Assembly (NCBI RefSeq): GCF_033542235.1
Contig: NZ_JAWRCU010000006.1
Location: 331,782-395,781 of the forward strand
Direction of reading: 5' to 3'
Source of the DNA: JAWRCU01 sp033542235
Lineage (GTDB): Bacteria; Pseudomonadota; Alphaproteobacteria; Rhizobiales; Rhizobiaceae
DNA: 64,000 nt
How positions within the stretch are numbered: the stretch's first letter is position 1; every line of letters begins with the position of its first letter. Positions 17,701 through 24,895 of the stretch are shown here, one piece after another. A program made the translations under genes and the position numbers. The notes under the pieces are model-generated. The model searched no databases. It was not told where the DNA came from and worked only from the letters and a program-made list of their open reading frames with translations.

Positions 17701-20025
17701 GGGCGCGAGCGTCAGATCGCCGTCGACTGTCAGCGTGCGGCCCTGAGTCCCGGCAAGAACGCCGCCTGCATTGATCCGAGTGGCGCCGACCCTGCCGGCG
17801 CCCGTCAGGGTGGCGCCGTTCTGGACGGTGGTGAGGTTCGAGCTTGCGATCGATCCGTCCACCTCGAGCGTGCCCGCTGCAACAGTAGTCGCACCGCTAT
17901 AGCTGTTCTGCCCGATCAGGATCAAAGTCCCGGTTCCGGCCTTCACCACATCGCCGGGCGAGCCGCCATCGGCGATGACCCCCGAGATCGTGCTGACATT
18001 GCCGCCATTGATGGTGAAGGTCGGATCGCCGGAAACGGTAACGGCGTTGGCCAAGGTAAGACCGTTGCCTGTGAAGATCAGCTCGGTGCCGTTGGCCATT
18101 GCGAGCGTCCCACTGCCGAGCGCAGCGCTCGCGCCAACCGCAAGCGCGCCGGCCGTGAGTGTGGTACCGCCGGTATAGCCGTTGGTACCGGTCAGCGCCT
18201 GAGTCCCGCTGCCGATCTTGGTCAGGCCGCCGCGGCCGGAGAGCGTGCCCGCAAAGCTCGTCGAGGTGCCGTCGGCGCCGGTCGTCAGGATTGCGGAACC
18301 GAGCGTGACATTGCCCGCACCGGCGAGCGAGCCTACGGTTTGGTTCAAGCCGTTGAGGTCAAGTATCGCATTCGAGGCCACTGTCACCTTGGTGTTCTGG
18401 CCGAAAGCCCCCGTCGCGCCCGCGCGCAAGGTTCCGGAGGCCACCGTGGTCACGCCCGTATACGTATTGGTCCCAGCGAGGATCAACGTACCTTCGCCAA
18501 GCTTGGTGAGTGAACCGCTTCCGCCGAGGTCCTGGCTCAACGTGAACGCGTTCAACGAATGGGCAATGTCGAAGCCGCCGCCATGGGCGCCCCAATTGAC
18601 CGTGCGCGCAGTAGAGGAAAAAGAGGTTCCGGTGACCTGCAACGTGCCGCCGTCGAACGTCAGGGCACTAGAGGCCGCGCCGAGATTGCTGTCCGACGCA
18701 ACCGACAGCGAGCCCCCCGTGAGCGTCGTACCGCCGGAATAGCTATTGACTGCCGAGAGCGTCATGGCGCCGCTGCCGCTCTTGATGAGCCTGCCGGTGC
18801 CTGTGATGGCATTCGCGACCACCGTATCGTTGGACTGATCGAACGTCAGCGAGCCGGTCACGCCGACATCCCCGGTCAATCCCGACACCGGACCGGTCAA
18901 GTGCAACGTGTTGAAGCCCCCCGTAAAGGTGATGGCATTCGCGCGCGTCACCCCGTCGGCACCAAGACCTCCAACGATGCTGCCGCTCGAACCGATCGTG
19001 ACGGTCAGATTTTGACCGACCAGACCGCCACCGCCGCTGCCACGAGTGCCGCGGGGCGCGCCGACGCCCAAGTGCCCGCCGGCACCGCCCTGGACGATGC
19101 CGTTGACAGTGATGGTTGCCGCGCTGATGTTTGCAAGCAGAACCCCGATACCGCCGTCGCCTCCGCTGCCTGCCATCATATTGGAGCCGCCGTTACCTCC
19201 CGCACCGGCCAGCACCCGGCTGTTGATGGTGACGATCGCCTCGCCGGACGTCGTCAGAACCAGTGCGGCCCCACCATTGCCGCCCTTGCCTCCGTCGACG
19301 GCAAAGGTGACCGCATCGCCTCCCCTGCCGCCAGCTCCGCCTTGGACCCGAGCGTCGATCGTGACCGTCGCCGCGCCGGACGCCGTGAGCAACAATCCGA
19401 TACCGCCGCTGCCACCATTGCCGCCTTGGCCGCTCGCCTCGCCACCGGCGCCGCCGGCGCCACCGCGGACATTGTCGGTGAGCGCACCGAGATCGCCCGA
19501 GCCCGTAACGACAGCCCCGTAGCCCCCGGCGCCACCCCCACCGCCATATGGGCTCACCGTGTTGCCAGAACCGCCGGCGCCGCCAGAACCGCCTGTCACC
19601 ATGGATGTCGGCAGCGTATCGCCCATGAAACCATGGGCGCCACCACCACCGCCGGCGCCGGTGCCGTTCCCCCCGGCAGCGCCCCGCAGGTCAGTGGCGT
19701 TGCCGCCTGCTCCTCCCTTCGCGCCGGAATAGCCTGATCCGCCCTGTCCGCCGGTTTGTCCTGCGCCACCACCTCCACCGGTACCAGCGCCACTACTGCC
19801 GCTACCGCCCGCGCCGGCAGGGTCGTCAATGCCACCGGTTCCACCACGCCCCCCCGAACCACCATCGGCGAGCGCGGTCGACATCGGCACCGTGCAAAAT
19901 GTGCAAACAGACAGGGCGATTGTGGCGAGAACGGTTGTCGGGCGAAGAGGCCCGGCATGGCACCATTTGAGCGAACGATGGCGTTGGCCTTTGCTTACGC
20001 CGGATGGCAGACTGCAAATCATCAT
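14770..20025 (-). CDS. Giant glycine-rich autotransporter (type V secretion)
   Basis: A protein of about 1751 residues. An N-terminal hydrophobic export signal (TTVLATIALSVCTFCTVP) is followed by about 300 residues of glycine-rich GGxGG repeats interrupted by short valine/threonine strands. About 900 residues of autotransporter-associated beta-strand repeats follow (recurring SGSGAMTLSAVNSYSGG-like units). The last 280 or so residues form an outer-membrane beta-barrel ending in SNFNVKF with a terminal phenylalanine, as BAM substrates do. It should display or release a beta-helical passenger at the surface, for adhesion or biofilm. Start choice is uncertain: ATG at 20025 or 20022 gives a plausible signal peptide, while an in-frame extension to 20391 adds an unlikely Arg-rich leader across a repeat. 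No processing protease is adjacent. Confidence 0.88.
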   Translation of the reverse strand: MMICSLPSGVSKGQRHRSLKWCHAGPLRPTTVLATIALSVCTFCTVPMSTALADGGSGGRGGTGGIDDPAGAGGSGSSGAGTGGGGGAGQTGGQGGSGYSGAKGGAGGNATDLRGAAGGNGTGAGGGGGAHGFMGDTLPTSMVTGGSGGAGGSGNTVSPYGGGGGAGGYGAVVTGSGDLGALTDNVRGGAGGAGGEASGQGGNGGSGGIGLLLTASGAATVTIDARVQGGAGGRGGDAVTFAVDGGKGGNGGAALVLTTSGEAIVTINSRVLAGAGGNGGSNMMAGSGGDGGIGVLLANISAATITVNGIVQGGAGGHLGVGAPRGTRGSGGGGLVGQNLTVTIGSSGSIVGGLGADGVTRANAITFTGGFNTLHLTGPVSGLTGDVGVTGSLTFDQSNDTVVANAITGTGRLIKSGSGAMTLSAVNSYSGGTTLTGGSLSVASDSNLGAASSALTFDGGTLQVTGTSFSSTARTVNWGAHGGGFDIAHSLNAFTLSQDLGGSGSLTKLGEGTLILAGTNTYTGVTTVASGTLRAGATGAFGQNTKVTVASNAILDLNGLNQTVGSLAGAGNVTLGSAILTTGADGTSTSFAGTLSGRGGLTKIGSGTQALTGTNGYTGGTTLTAGALAVGASAALGSGTLAMANGTELIFTGNGLTLANAVTVSGDPTFTINGGNVSTISGVIADGGSPGDVVKAGTGTLILIGQNSYSGATTVAAGTLEVDGSIASSNLTTVQNGATLTGAGRVGATRINAGGVLAGTQGRTLTVDGDLTLAPGSTVNVALGGASGWALFDVGSNLTLNGALHITDQGGFGVGVYRLFDYGGSLLGGGLTIGSAPNGATADNLEIQTSVRGQVNLISSVGATLGFWDGGNTALYDNGVINGGSGVWRADGRNWTTADGSVNGPLQPSPTFAVFQGAAGTVDVDDSAGAIGVTGLQFSTDGYRITGDPITLQGAGGESIVRVGDGSAAGSGMTATIASELTGTSKLVKTDHGTLILDGDNSYTGGAEIRTGTLQVARDANLGAATGGLTFKGGMLANTDSFDTSRAITLMQDGRFDVAANTELGLAGTVSGGGNFVKSGSGTLRLDNTANAYGDTIVRNGTLIGSAGSISGHIGNAGTVIIDQQSDARFAGDITALNGGRGLMVKRGAGNLTLAGTSSLDWTIEAGGVMSSAERFGGNAAIGAGASLTFDQATEAAYGGTLSGSGSFLKTGAGLLRLSGNAAAFTGTTSIAAGSLAVDGLLGGTVDLLRGGRLQGTGTVGSTTVLGTVAPGNSIGTLNVAGIAFIPGSIYEVEVNAAGQGDRINASGTARIDGGSVKVLAGIGNYAASTHYTILSANGGLSGTFDGVSSNLAFLDPTLNYDANNVYLTLRRNNTSFVDAGITPDQVATGGGVESLGFGNPLYNAVANLSASQARYAFDQLSGEIHASARTLLMEDSRFIRNAVDDRIRSAFGEAGSAGGTVVTYERGKPRLAAANTDDFAVWGEALGSWGHTDGDGNAARLSRWTSGFFVGADAPVFDTWRFGAVAGFSRSSFDVKERHSSGSSDNYHVGFYGGTQLGDLAFRTGAAYTWHDISTSRSVAFPGFGDSLKGDQRAGTAQAFGELGYGVKLGAARFEPFANLAYVNLHTDGFTEQGGAAALSGASANTDATFTTIGLRASSSFDLNGAAVTARGMVGWRHAFGDLTPLATLYFAGGDAFTVGGVPFTRDVAVAEAGLDIALSRAATLGFSYGGQFGPGLSDQSVRSNFNVKF

Positions 20026-20372
20026 CAGCAAGCCGGAGGTGTCTTGCCCGACGTCGATGTCATGCTGCTCAAAACCACACCCCCGCACGCCGCAGCCGCC
20101 ACCGCTTCGCCGTCGCGGCCGCGGACCTGACGTTGTCATCGTTGAATATTGATCCGTCGCGATGCCGAAGGCCGCGGTGCCTCCGGGTCGATCGACTTCG
20201 GCCCCCATATCAACGCGGTCGCAAATGATCACGCGGTCTCGGCGGGCGACCTTGAAATGTTGCCTGCCGTGCAAGACCGGTAACGTTCCATGCAAGAACA
20301 AGGACCCAGCCGCGGTTCCACGGCCGATGGAAACAAGGTCTTCGTTGGGCCGCCTTCGTGCGAGGCTGTTGC

Positions 20373-20463
20373 TAGAGCGGCGTGAGTTCAAATTGAACCG
20401 CCACGCCGCTCTATCTCTTTGTTTCGCATCGGAATTCTTACTTTTCGGTCCGATGCTCTAGCG
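20373..20463. repeat. Palindromic intergenic element, copy 1
   Basis: Twelve-base arms TAGAGCGGCGTG (20373-20384) and CACGCCGCTCTA (20402-20413) enclose GTTCAAATTGAAC, itself palindromic. Then come TCTCTTTGTTT and TTTCGGTCCGATGC. The same tail, TAGCTCTTTGTTT ... TTTCGGTCCGATGC, occurs inverted at 24831-24895. The AraC gene stop codon (20458-20460) lies inside it. The rest of the 432-base gap 20026-20457 shows no gene I can support. Confidence 0.7.
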
Positions 20464-21468
20464 CAGCCGCTGGATCCAGGACCACCAATCGTCCGCCCGC
20501 GCGTGGGGCGCAGGGTGCCCTTCGCCGTGGGCGGCCAGGCTGCGCACCTCGCGTGCGGTCATGCCGATATGCCGCCGGAAGGCGCGGCTGAAGCTCTTGG
20601 AGTTGGTGAAGCCGTACGCCTCGGCGATCTGAGCGACGTTGCGGTGGCGCTGCGCCGGGTCAGCGAGCGCGTTGCGGCACGCTTGCAGCCGCTGCTGCAG
20701 AACATAGCTGGCGAAGCCGTCGAACGGTTCGAACAGATAATAGAGCTTGCGCCGCGAGATGCCGAACGCCGCCGCAACGCTGTCGGCCGACAGGCCGGGG
20801 TCGCCGAGGTGGAGTTCGATGTGGCGCGAAATGGCGCCGAGCAGCGAAGAGACGACGCCCTGCCGGCCCTCCTCGCGCACGCTGCCGTTGATGGCGGTGG
20901 CGGCAAGCTGCAGCGTCGGCGCCACCAGCGCCTCGGCATCCTGCGGCTGCAATTGCGGCGCGCTTTGAAACAGCGCCTCGAGGTGGCCGTGCAGCAGCCG
21001 CACCAGCGGGTCGCTGCCCGATACCACGCGCATGTTGTGGTTGTCCGCTGTGGCAAGCAGCGGCGTCAGCAGCCGGCGCGGGACCACAAGGTTGAGGTTG
21101 CGAAAATCGGTCGCGGCCGCGGCCTGCGGCTGGGCGAGGTCCGATATCCAGAGGTCGCCGGGCCGGGTCCGCTCGCCCGCGCCGCCATCGCGCCGGCCGC
21201 AGCTTCCCTCAGTGTAGAATTGCAGCAGCAGGTGGTCGAGGCCGTCGCGGCTGATGCGCCGCGCAGAACGGTCGAAGGTCTGCGCGACCGTGCGGCAGCT
21301 TCCCAGCACGAGTTCACCGAGTTGGAAACCTTCGACGGTGGCCCGGAAGCCGTTCTCCGGCGCTTGGTGCAGGCGGATGTCGAACATGACGCCGACCCTG
21401 TCCTGCCAGACGGCGGCCGCCTCCCTTGCGCAAAGGCCTGCGGTATCGAGCACGGAGCGGGGCAGCAT
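20458..21468 (-). CDS. AraC-family transcriptional regulator
   Basis: A protein of about 336 residues with an N-terminal AraC-binding-like domain (GVMFDIRLHQAPENGFRATVEG ... DGLDHLLLQFYTEGSC) and a C-terminal double helix-turn-helix (GLSADSVAAAFGISRRKLYYLFEPFDGF and VAQIAEAYGFTNSKSFSRAFRRHIGMTARE). The frame is open to 21864, but the upstream part belongs to other decayed genes, and the ATG at 21468 (MLPRSVLDTAG) gives the length normal for this subfamily. Such regulators often sit next to an adenylate-cyclase/hydrolase gene; a fragment of one is seen just upstream at 21642-21755. Its present target is unknown. No good ribosome site was seen, so the start is tentative. Confidence 0.82.
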   Translation of the reverse strand: MLPRSVLDTAGLCAREAAAVWQDRVGVMFDIRLHQAPENGFRATVEGFQLGELVLGSCRTVAQTFDRSARRISRDGLDHLLLQFYTEGSCGRRDGGAGERTRPGDLWISDLAQPQAAAATDFRNLNLVVPRRLLTPLLATADNHNMRVVSGSDPLVRLLHGHLEALFQSAPQLQPQDAEALVAPTLQLAATAINGSVREEGRQGVVSSLLGAISRHIELHLGDPGLSADSVAAAFGISRRKLYYLFEPFDGFASYVLQQRLQACRNALADPAQRHRNVAQIAEAYGFTNSKSFSRAFRRHIGMTAREVRSLAAHGEGHPAPHARADDWWSWIQRLR

Positions 21469-21641
21469 CAGGATATCGTGGTCGTCAATTACAAGGAGTC
21501 TGTAGGAGGAGCTTGGCAGAACGCTGAGGAGCGTTCGCAGCGCGGATCGGCCACTATTTATAGTATGACAGGATCCTGGCAATCCGGGATGAAGGCAATG
21601 CGCACGGCCGAGATTCGATCTGCGAGAAGCGGCAATGTGAT

Positions 21642-21755
21642 GTGAGGATAGCCCATCAGGTGGTGGGTCAGGGCTCACTCGACCTCGTATTCGTGCCGAG
21701 CTTCCTGTCCAATCTGGACGTCCTGCCGGAGGAGCCGAAATATGGACCGCATTGA
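21642..21755 (+). pseudogene. Remnant of an alpha/beta-hydrolase / adenylate-cyclase N-terminus
   Basis: In one plus frame, 21642-21755 reads VRIAHQVVGQGSLDLVFVPS then FLSNLDVLPEEPKYGPH and a stop. This matches the conserved opening of proteins that join an alpha/beta hydrolase to a class III adenylate cyclase (usually RIAYQVVGDGPLDLVFVPGF...EEPxYARFLERL). Only about 37 residues survive, with no start and an early TGA, so it is a decayed remnant. It lies upstream of the AraC gene, in the opposite orientation. Confidence 0.5.
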
Positions 21756-21824
21756 CCTGCTGGTTGTAGACCTGCATGGCGCGCCTTTCGGCAGGCGGCA
21801 CTGACGTGAGCCCGCGTCCCGCTC

Positions 21825-21945
21825 TGTCCTGTTGAACCAGCAACGCCAGCCGGCGCTCCCGCACGCTCAGGTGGATTATTTCACCGTTGCGGACCAGCGC
21901 GGACGGCCCGCCAGCGGCGGAATTCCGGCGAGATATGCAGGACGG
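21825..21945 (-). pseudogene. C-terminal fragment of a second IlvD/Edd-type dehydratase
   Basis: Directly below the stop codon of the intact dehydratase, the minus strand reads CISRRNSAAGGPSALVRNGE then IIHLSVRERRLALLVQQDRA. This aligns with the intact protein's CILHVCPESRVGGPLALVRT ... GDLIRLDTDARSLDLLITEE at about half identity. It has no start and drifts into unrelated sequence, so it is a leftover of a diverged paralogue. Its frame happens to run on toward the AraC gene, which explains the false long N-terminus of that gene. Confidence 0.6.
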
Positions 21946-21949
21946 AGCT

Positions 21950-23692
21950 TCAGGAAAAGCCGGCTTCGGGATCCGGCGTCATGCCGGGCTTCGCCAGGAA
22001 GTCGAGGTCACAGCCCTCATCGGCCTGCAGCACATGCTCGGAGAAGAGCGCGCCGTATCCTCGCTGGTAGTGAGGCGGCGGCGGTGTCCAATCGGCCCGT
22101 CTTTGCGCGAACTCCTCCTCGGTGATCAGAAGGTCGAGGCTGCGCGCGTCCGTATCAAGCCGGATAAGATCACCGGTCCGTACCAGCGCCAGCGGCCCGC
22201 CGACCCGGCTTTCCGGGCAGACATGCAATATGCAGGTTCCGTAGCTGGTGCCGCTCATGCGCGCGTCCGAAATGCGCACCATGTCGCGCACGCCTTGCGC
22301 AAGAAGCTTCTTGGGGATCGGCAGCATGCCCCACTCGGGCATGCCCGGCGCGCCGATCGGGCCGGCATCCTGAAGGACGAGCACGCTGTCCGGCGTCACG
22401 TCGAGATCGGGATCGTCGATATGGGCGAGCATCTCCTTGAAGTTCGGAAAGACGATCGCCGGGCCCGTGTGCTTGAGGAGTTGCGGGCTGGCGGCGGCCC
22501 GCTTCAGCACCGCGCCGCGCGGCGCGAGATTGCCCTTGAGCACGACCAGTCCGCCGGCAGCATAGACGGGGTTGTCGAGAGGCCGGATGACATCGCTGTC
22601 ATAGGGTGCCGCGCCCTCGATCTCCTCGCCGAGCGAGCGTCCCGTCACCGTCAGGCAGGAAAGGTCTAGTTGGTCACGGATCACGGAGAGCAGCGCCCTG
22701 AGACCGCCAGCGTAATAGAAGTCCTCCATCAGATATTTGCCGGAGGGCTGCAGATTGCAGACCACCGGGACGGCTTCCGCGGCAGTGGAGAAATCGTCCA
22801 GAGACAATGCGATCTCGAGCCGCCGCGCCATCGCGATGAGATGGATCAGCGAATTGGTGGAGCCCGAGAGCGCCATGTCGGCGACAACGGCATTGAGGAA
22901 GGACGCGCGGCTCACAATGTCGCGCGGACGCAAATCCTCCCAGACCATTTCCACGATGCGCCGCCCGGCGAGGCTCGCCATCTGCGAGTGGGTGGAATCG
23001 ACCGCCGGGATGGAGCTTGCGCCGGGCAGCGACATGCCGAGCACGTCGACGAGCGAGGTCATGGTCGAAGCCGTGCCCATGGTGTTGCAGGTGCCTGGCG
23101 AGCGCGCGGTCCCTTCCCCGAAGGCGCGCCAGGTCTTCTCGTCGATTTTGCCGGCCCGGAAATCGGCAAGCGCTGCCCAGGTGCTGGAGCCGGTACCGAG
23201 ATTGCGCCGGCCGCGGAAATGGCCGCTCAGCATCGCGCCGGCCGGCACGAAGATCGCAGGAATGTTCATGCTCGCCGTGCCCATCAGCAGCGCCGGCGTG
23301 GTCTTGTCGCAACCGCCCATCAGGACCGCCCCATCGACGGGATGCGAGCGCAGGATCTCCTCCGTGTCCATGGCAAGCAGGTTGCGATAGATCAGCGTGC
23401 TCGGCCGCACATAGGACTCGCTGACGCTGAGCGCGGGCAGTTCCACCGGAAAGCCGCCTGCCTGCCAGACGCCGCGCTTCACATCTTCGACGCGCTGCGG
23501 GAAATGGGTGTGACAGGAGGCAAGCTCCGACCAGGTATTGATGATGCCGATGACCGGCTTGTCCCGGAAATCCTCGCCGGCATAGCCCATCTGCTTGGTG
23601 CGGTAGGACTTGTGATTGCCCGGCTGGCCAGGCGCCGCGAACCAGCGCTGGCTGCGCAAATCGGAAACGGAGATTCTCTTCTTCTCGGTCAT
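21950..23692 (-). CDS. IlvD/Edd-family dehydratase, probable sugar-acid (aldonate) dehydratase
   Basis: A 580-residue iron-sulfur lyase that removes water from a vicinal diol acid to give a 2-keto-3-deoxy acid. Three cysteines in family positions (SELASCHTHFPQRV, MGGCDKTTPALLMG, PGTCNTMGTASTM) would hold the cluster, and the C-terminal ISDARMSGTSYG and QADEGCDLDFL signatures are present. The long N-terminus (LRSQRWFAAPGQPGNHKSYR) is typical of L-arabinonate/D-xylonate-type dehydratases rather than of branched-chain biosynthesis. It is transcribed away from a polyol dehydrogenase and sits beside a sugar importer locus, so an aldonate substrate is likely. The start at 23692 follows an inverted repeat at 23704-23766 that may be its operator. 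The exact sugar acid is unknown. Confidence 0.9.
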   Translation of the reverse strand: MTEKKRISVSDLRSQRWFAAPGQPGNHKSYRTKQMGYAGEDFRDKPVIGIINTWSELASCHTHFPQRVEDVKRGVWQAGGFPVELPALSVSESYVRPSTLIYRNLLAMDTEEILRSHPVDGAVLMGGCDKTTPALLMGTASMNIPAIFVPAGAMLSGHFRGRRNLGTGSSTWAALADFRAGKIDEKTWRAFGEGTARSPGTCNTMGTASTMTSLVDVLGMSLPGASSIPAVDSTHSQMASLAGRRIVEMVWEDLRPRDIVSRASFLNAVVADMALSGSTNSLIHLIAMARRLEIALSLDDFSTAAEAVPVVCNLQPSGKYLMEDFYYAGGLRALLSVIRDQLDLSCLTVTGRSLGEEIEGAAPYDSDVIRPLDNPVYAAGGLVVLKGNLAPRGAVLKRAAASPQLLKHTGPAIVFPNFKEMLAHIDDPDLDVTPDSVLVLQDAGPIGAPGMPEWGMLPIPKKLLAQGVRDMVRISDARMSGTSYGTCILHVCPESRVGGPLALVRTGDLIRLDTDARSLDLLITEEEFAQRRADWTPPPPHYQRGYGALFSEHVLQADEGCDLDFLAKPGMTPDPEAGFS

Positions 23693-23703
23693 CGGCTTGC
23701 TTT

Positions 23704-23766
23704 CAAAGTGGACGCGCTTATCGCTTCTTCCGCTGGAGCGCCCGCCTACTAAGATCGTCCACTTTG
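23704..23766. promoter_or_regulatory. Inverted repeat pair upstream of the dehydratase
   Basis: CAAAGTGGACG (23704-23714) is repeated exactly in inverse as CGTCCACTTTG (23756-23766). The arm centres are 52 bases apart, close to five helical turns. One arm sits in the dehydratase leader, 12 bases before its ATG. This looks like a looped or two-site operator; the cognate protein is unknown. Confidence 0.5.
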
Positions 23767-23970
23767 CCCATAATGCCCCCCTCTGCCCAGGCCACCTTCT
23801 GACCGCCGACGGCTATCGAGGCAGGTCAACTTGGAGCGCCTCGGCGCATCGAAGCCTGCGGCAGCCACCAATTCAATGAATACATGGAAACGCAGGTCGT
23901 CTATATCGAAAGCGGTTGAATCGCTCGCCGGCGCGGGAGCCTGCGAGCACGAAACGACGAGTGAGGAATA

Positions 23971-24744
23971 ATGTATCTCCAGAAGTTCGATCTGACCGGC
24001 CGCGTGGCCGTAGTCACCGGCGCGGGTCAAGGTATCGGCCTGGCCTGCGCCGAGGCGCTCTGCGAGGCGGGCGCCGATGTGGTGCTGACGGATGTCAGCG
24101 CCGAGCGATGCGAAAGTGGTCGCGCAGCGCTCGCATCGAGCGGCTACAAGGTGAGAACCGAGATGCTGGACGTGACGGACAAAGCCTCCATTGACCGCGT
24201 CGCCAACGAGATGGCCCGCGAAGGCCGTCCAGCCGACATTCTCGTCTGCAACGCGGGCATCGCCCAGGCCGGAATTCCCTCGGAAGAGATGGACGACGCC
24301 GACTGGAACAGGATGATCGACATCAATCTCAGCGGCGTGTTCCGCTCTTGCCGCTCATTCGGCCGACATATGCTGGCGAAGGGCGCTGGCTCGATCGTCA
24401 ACATCGGCTCGATGTCCGGAATAATAGTCAACCGCCCGCAGACACAGTGCCACTACAACGCGGCCAAGGCCGGGGTTCATCACCTCACGAAATCGATGGC
24501 CGCCGAGTGGGCGACGCGCGGCGTTCGCGTCAACGCGGTCGCCCCGACCTACATCGATACGCCTCTGCTGAGCTTCGCCAAGGAGGACAAGCCGATGTTC
24601 CAGCAATGGCTGGACGATACGCCGATGCATCGGGTCGGAAAGCCGGATGAGATTGCCTCGGTGGTGCTGTTCCTGGCGTCCGATGCCAGCAGCCTGCTAA
24701 CCGGCTCGATCGTTTCGGCCGACGCTGGTTACACCTGCTGGTAG
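23971..24744 (+). CDS. SDR-family polyol dehydrogenase (galactitol/arabinitol dehydrogenase-like)
   Basis: A 257-residue NAD-dependent dehydrogenase. Visible are TGAGQGIG near residue 17, CNAGIAQAG, a Ser in NIGSMSGIIVNRPQ, the catalytic YNAAK (Tyr-x-x-x-Lys) and a C-terminal SADAGYTCW. The GSMSGxIVNRPQ block and the YTxW end resemble bacterial galactitol 2-dehydrogenase and related pentitol dehydrogenases that oxidise a secondary hydroxyl to a ketose. It is divergent from the dehydratase and convergent with the FAD oxidase. A ketose made here could be phosphorylated by the FGGY kinase at 34136. The substrate is inferred from family resemblance, not proven. Confidence 0.85.
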   Translation: MYLQKFDLTGRVAVVTGAGQGIGLACAEALCEAGADVVLTDVSAERCESGRAALASSGYKVRTEMLDVTDKASIDRVANEMAREGRPADILVCNAGIAQAGIPSEEMDDADWNRMIDINLSGVFRSCRSFGRHMLAKGAGSIVNIGSMSGIIVNRPQTQCHYNAAKAGVHHLTKSMAAEWATRGVRVNAVAPTYIDTPLLSFAKEDKPMFQQWLDDTPMHRVGKPDEIASVVLFLASDASSLLTGSIVSADAGYTCW

Positions 24745-24830
24745 GCTCCGAACTGGGGCGCAGCTGATACTGCTGCGTCCCGGAGCTAATATCGCTAAAG
24801 TCTTCTCCGCCGGAACCGGATCAGTATTTG

Positions 24831-24895
24831 ACGCATCGGACCGAAATAGTGCGTACCGTTATTCGAACAAATCTGGAAACAAAGAGCTAAAGCGG
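24831..24895. repeat. Palindromic intergenic element, copy 2
   Basis: Read on the minus strand this gives CGCTTTAGCTCTTTGTTT followed by TTTCGGTCCGATGC, the same two blocks as in 20373-20463. The TTTAGC block contains the TAG stop codon of the FAD oxidase (24887-24889). It fills most of the gap between convergent genes. Confidence 0.6.

Noticed and set aside
16654..18513. 619-residue plus-strand open frame
   Set aside because: Antisense to the glycine/alanine-rich autotransporter; high-GC codon bias gives long open frames opposite such genes, and the translation has no domain.
20026..20391. 122-residue N-terminal extension of the autotransporter
   Set aside because: Arg-rich, no domain, and it runs into the palindromic element; a signal peptide follows the ATG at 20025.
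21469..21864. 132-residue N-terminal extension of the AraC regulator
   Set aside because: It translates a dehydratase fragment and the antisense of a hydrolase remnant.
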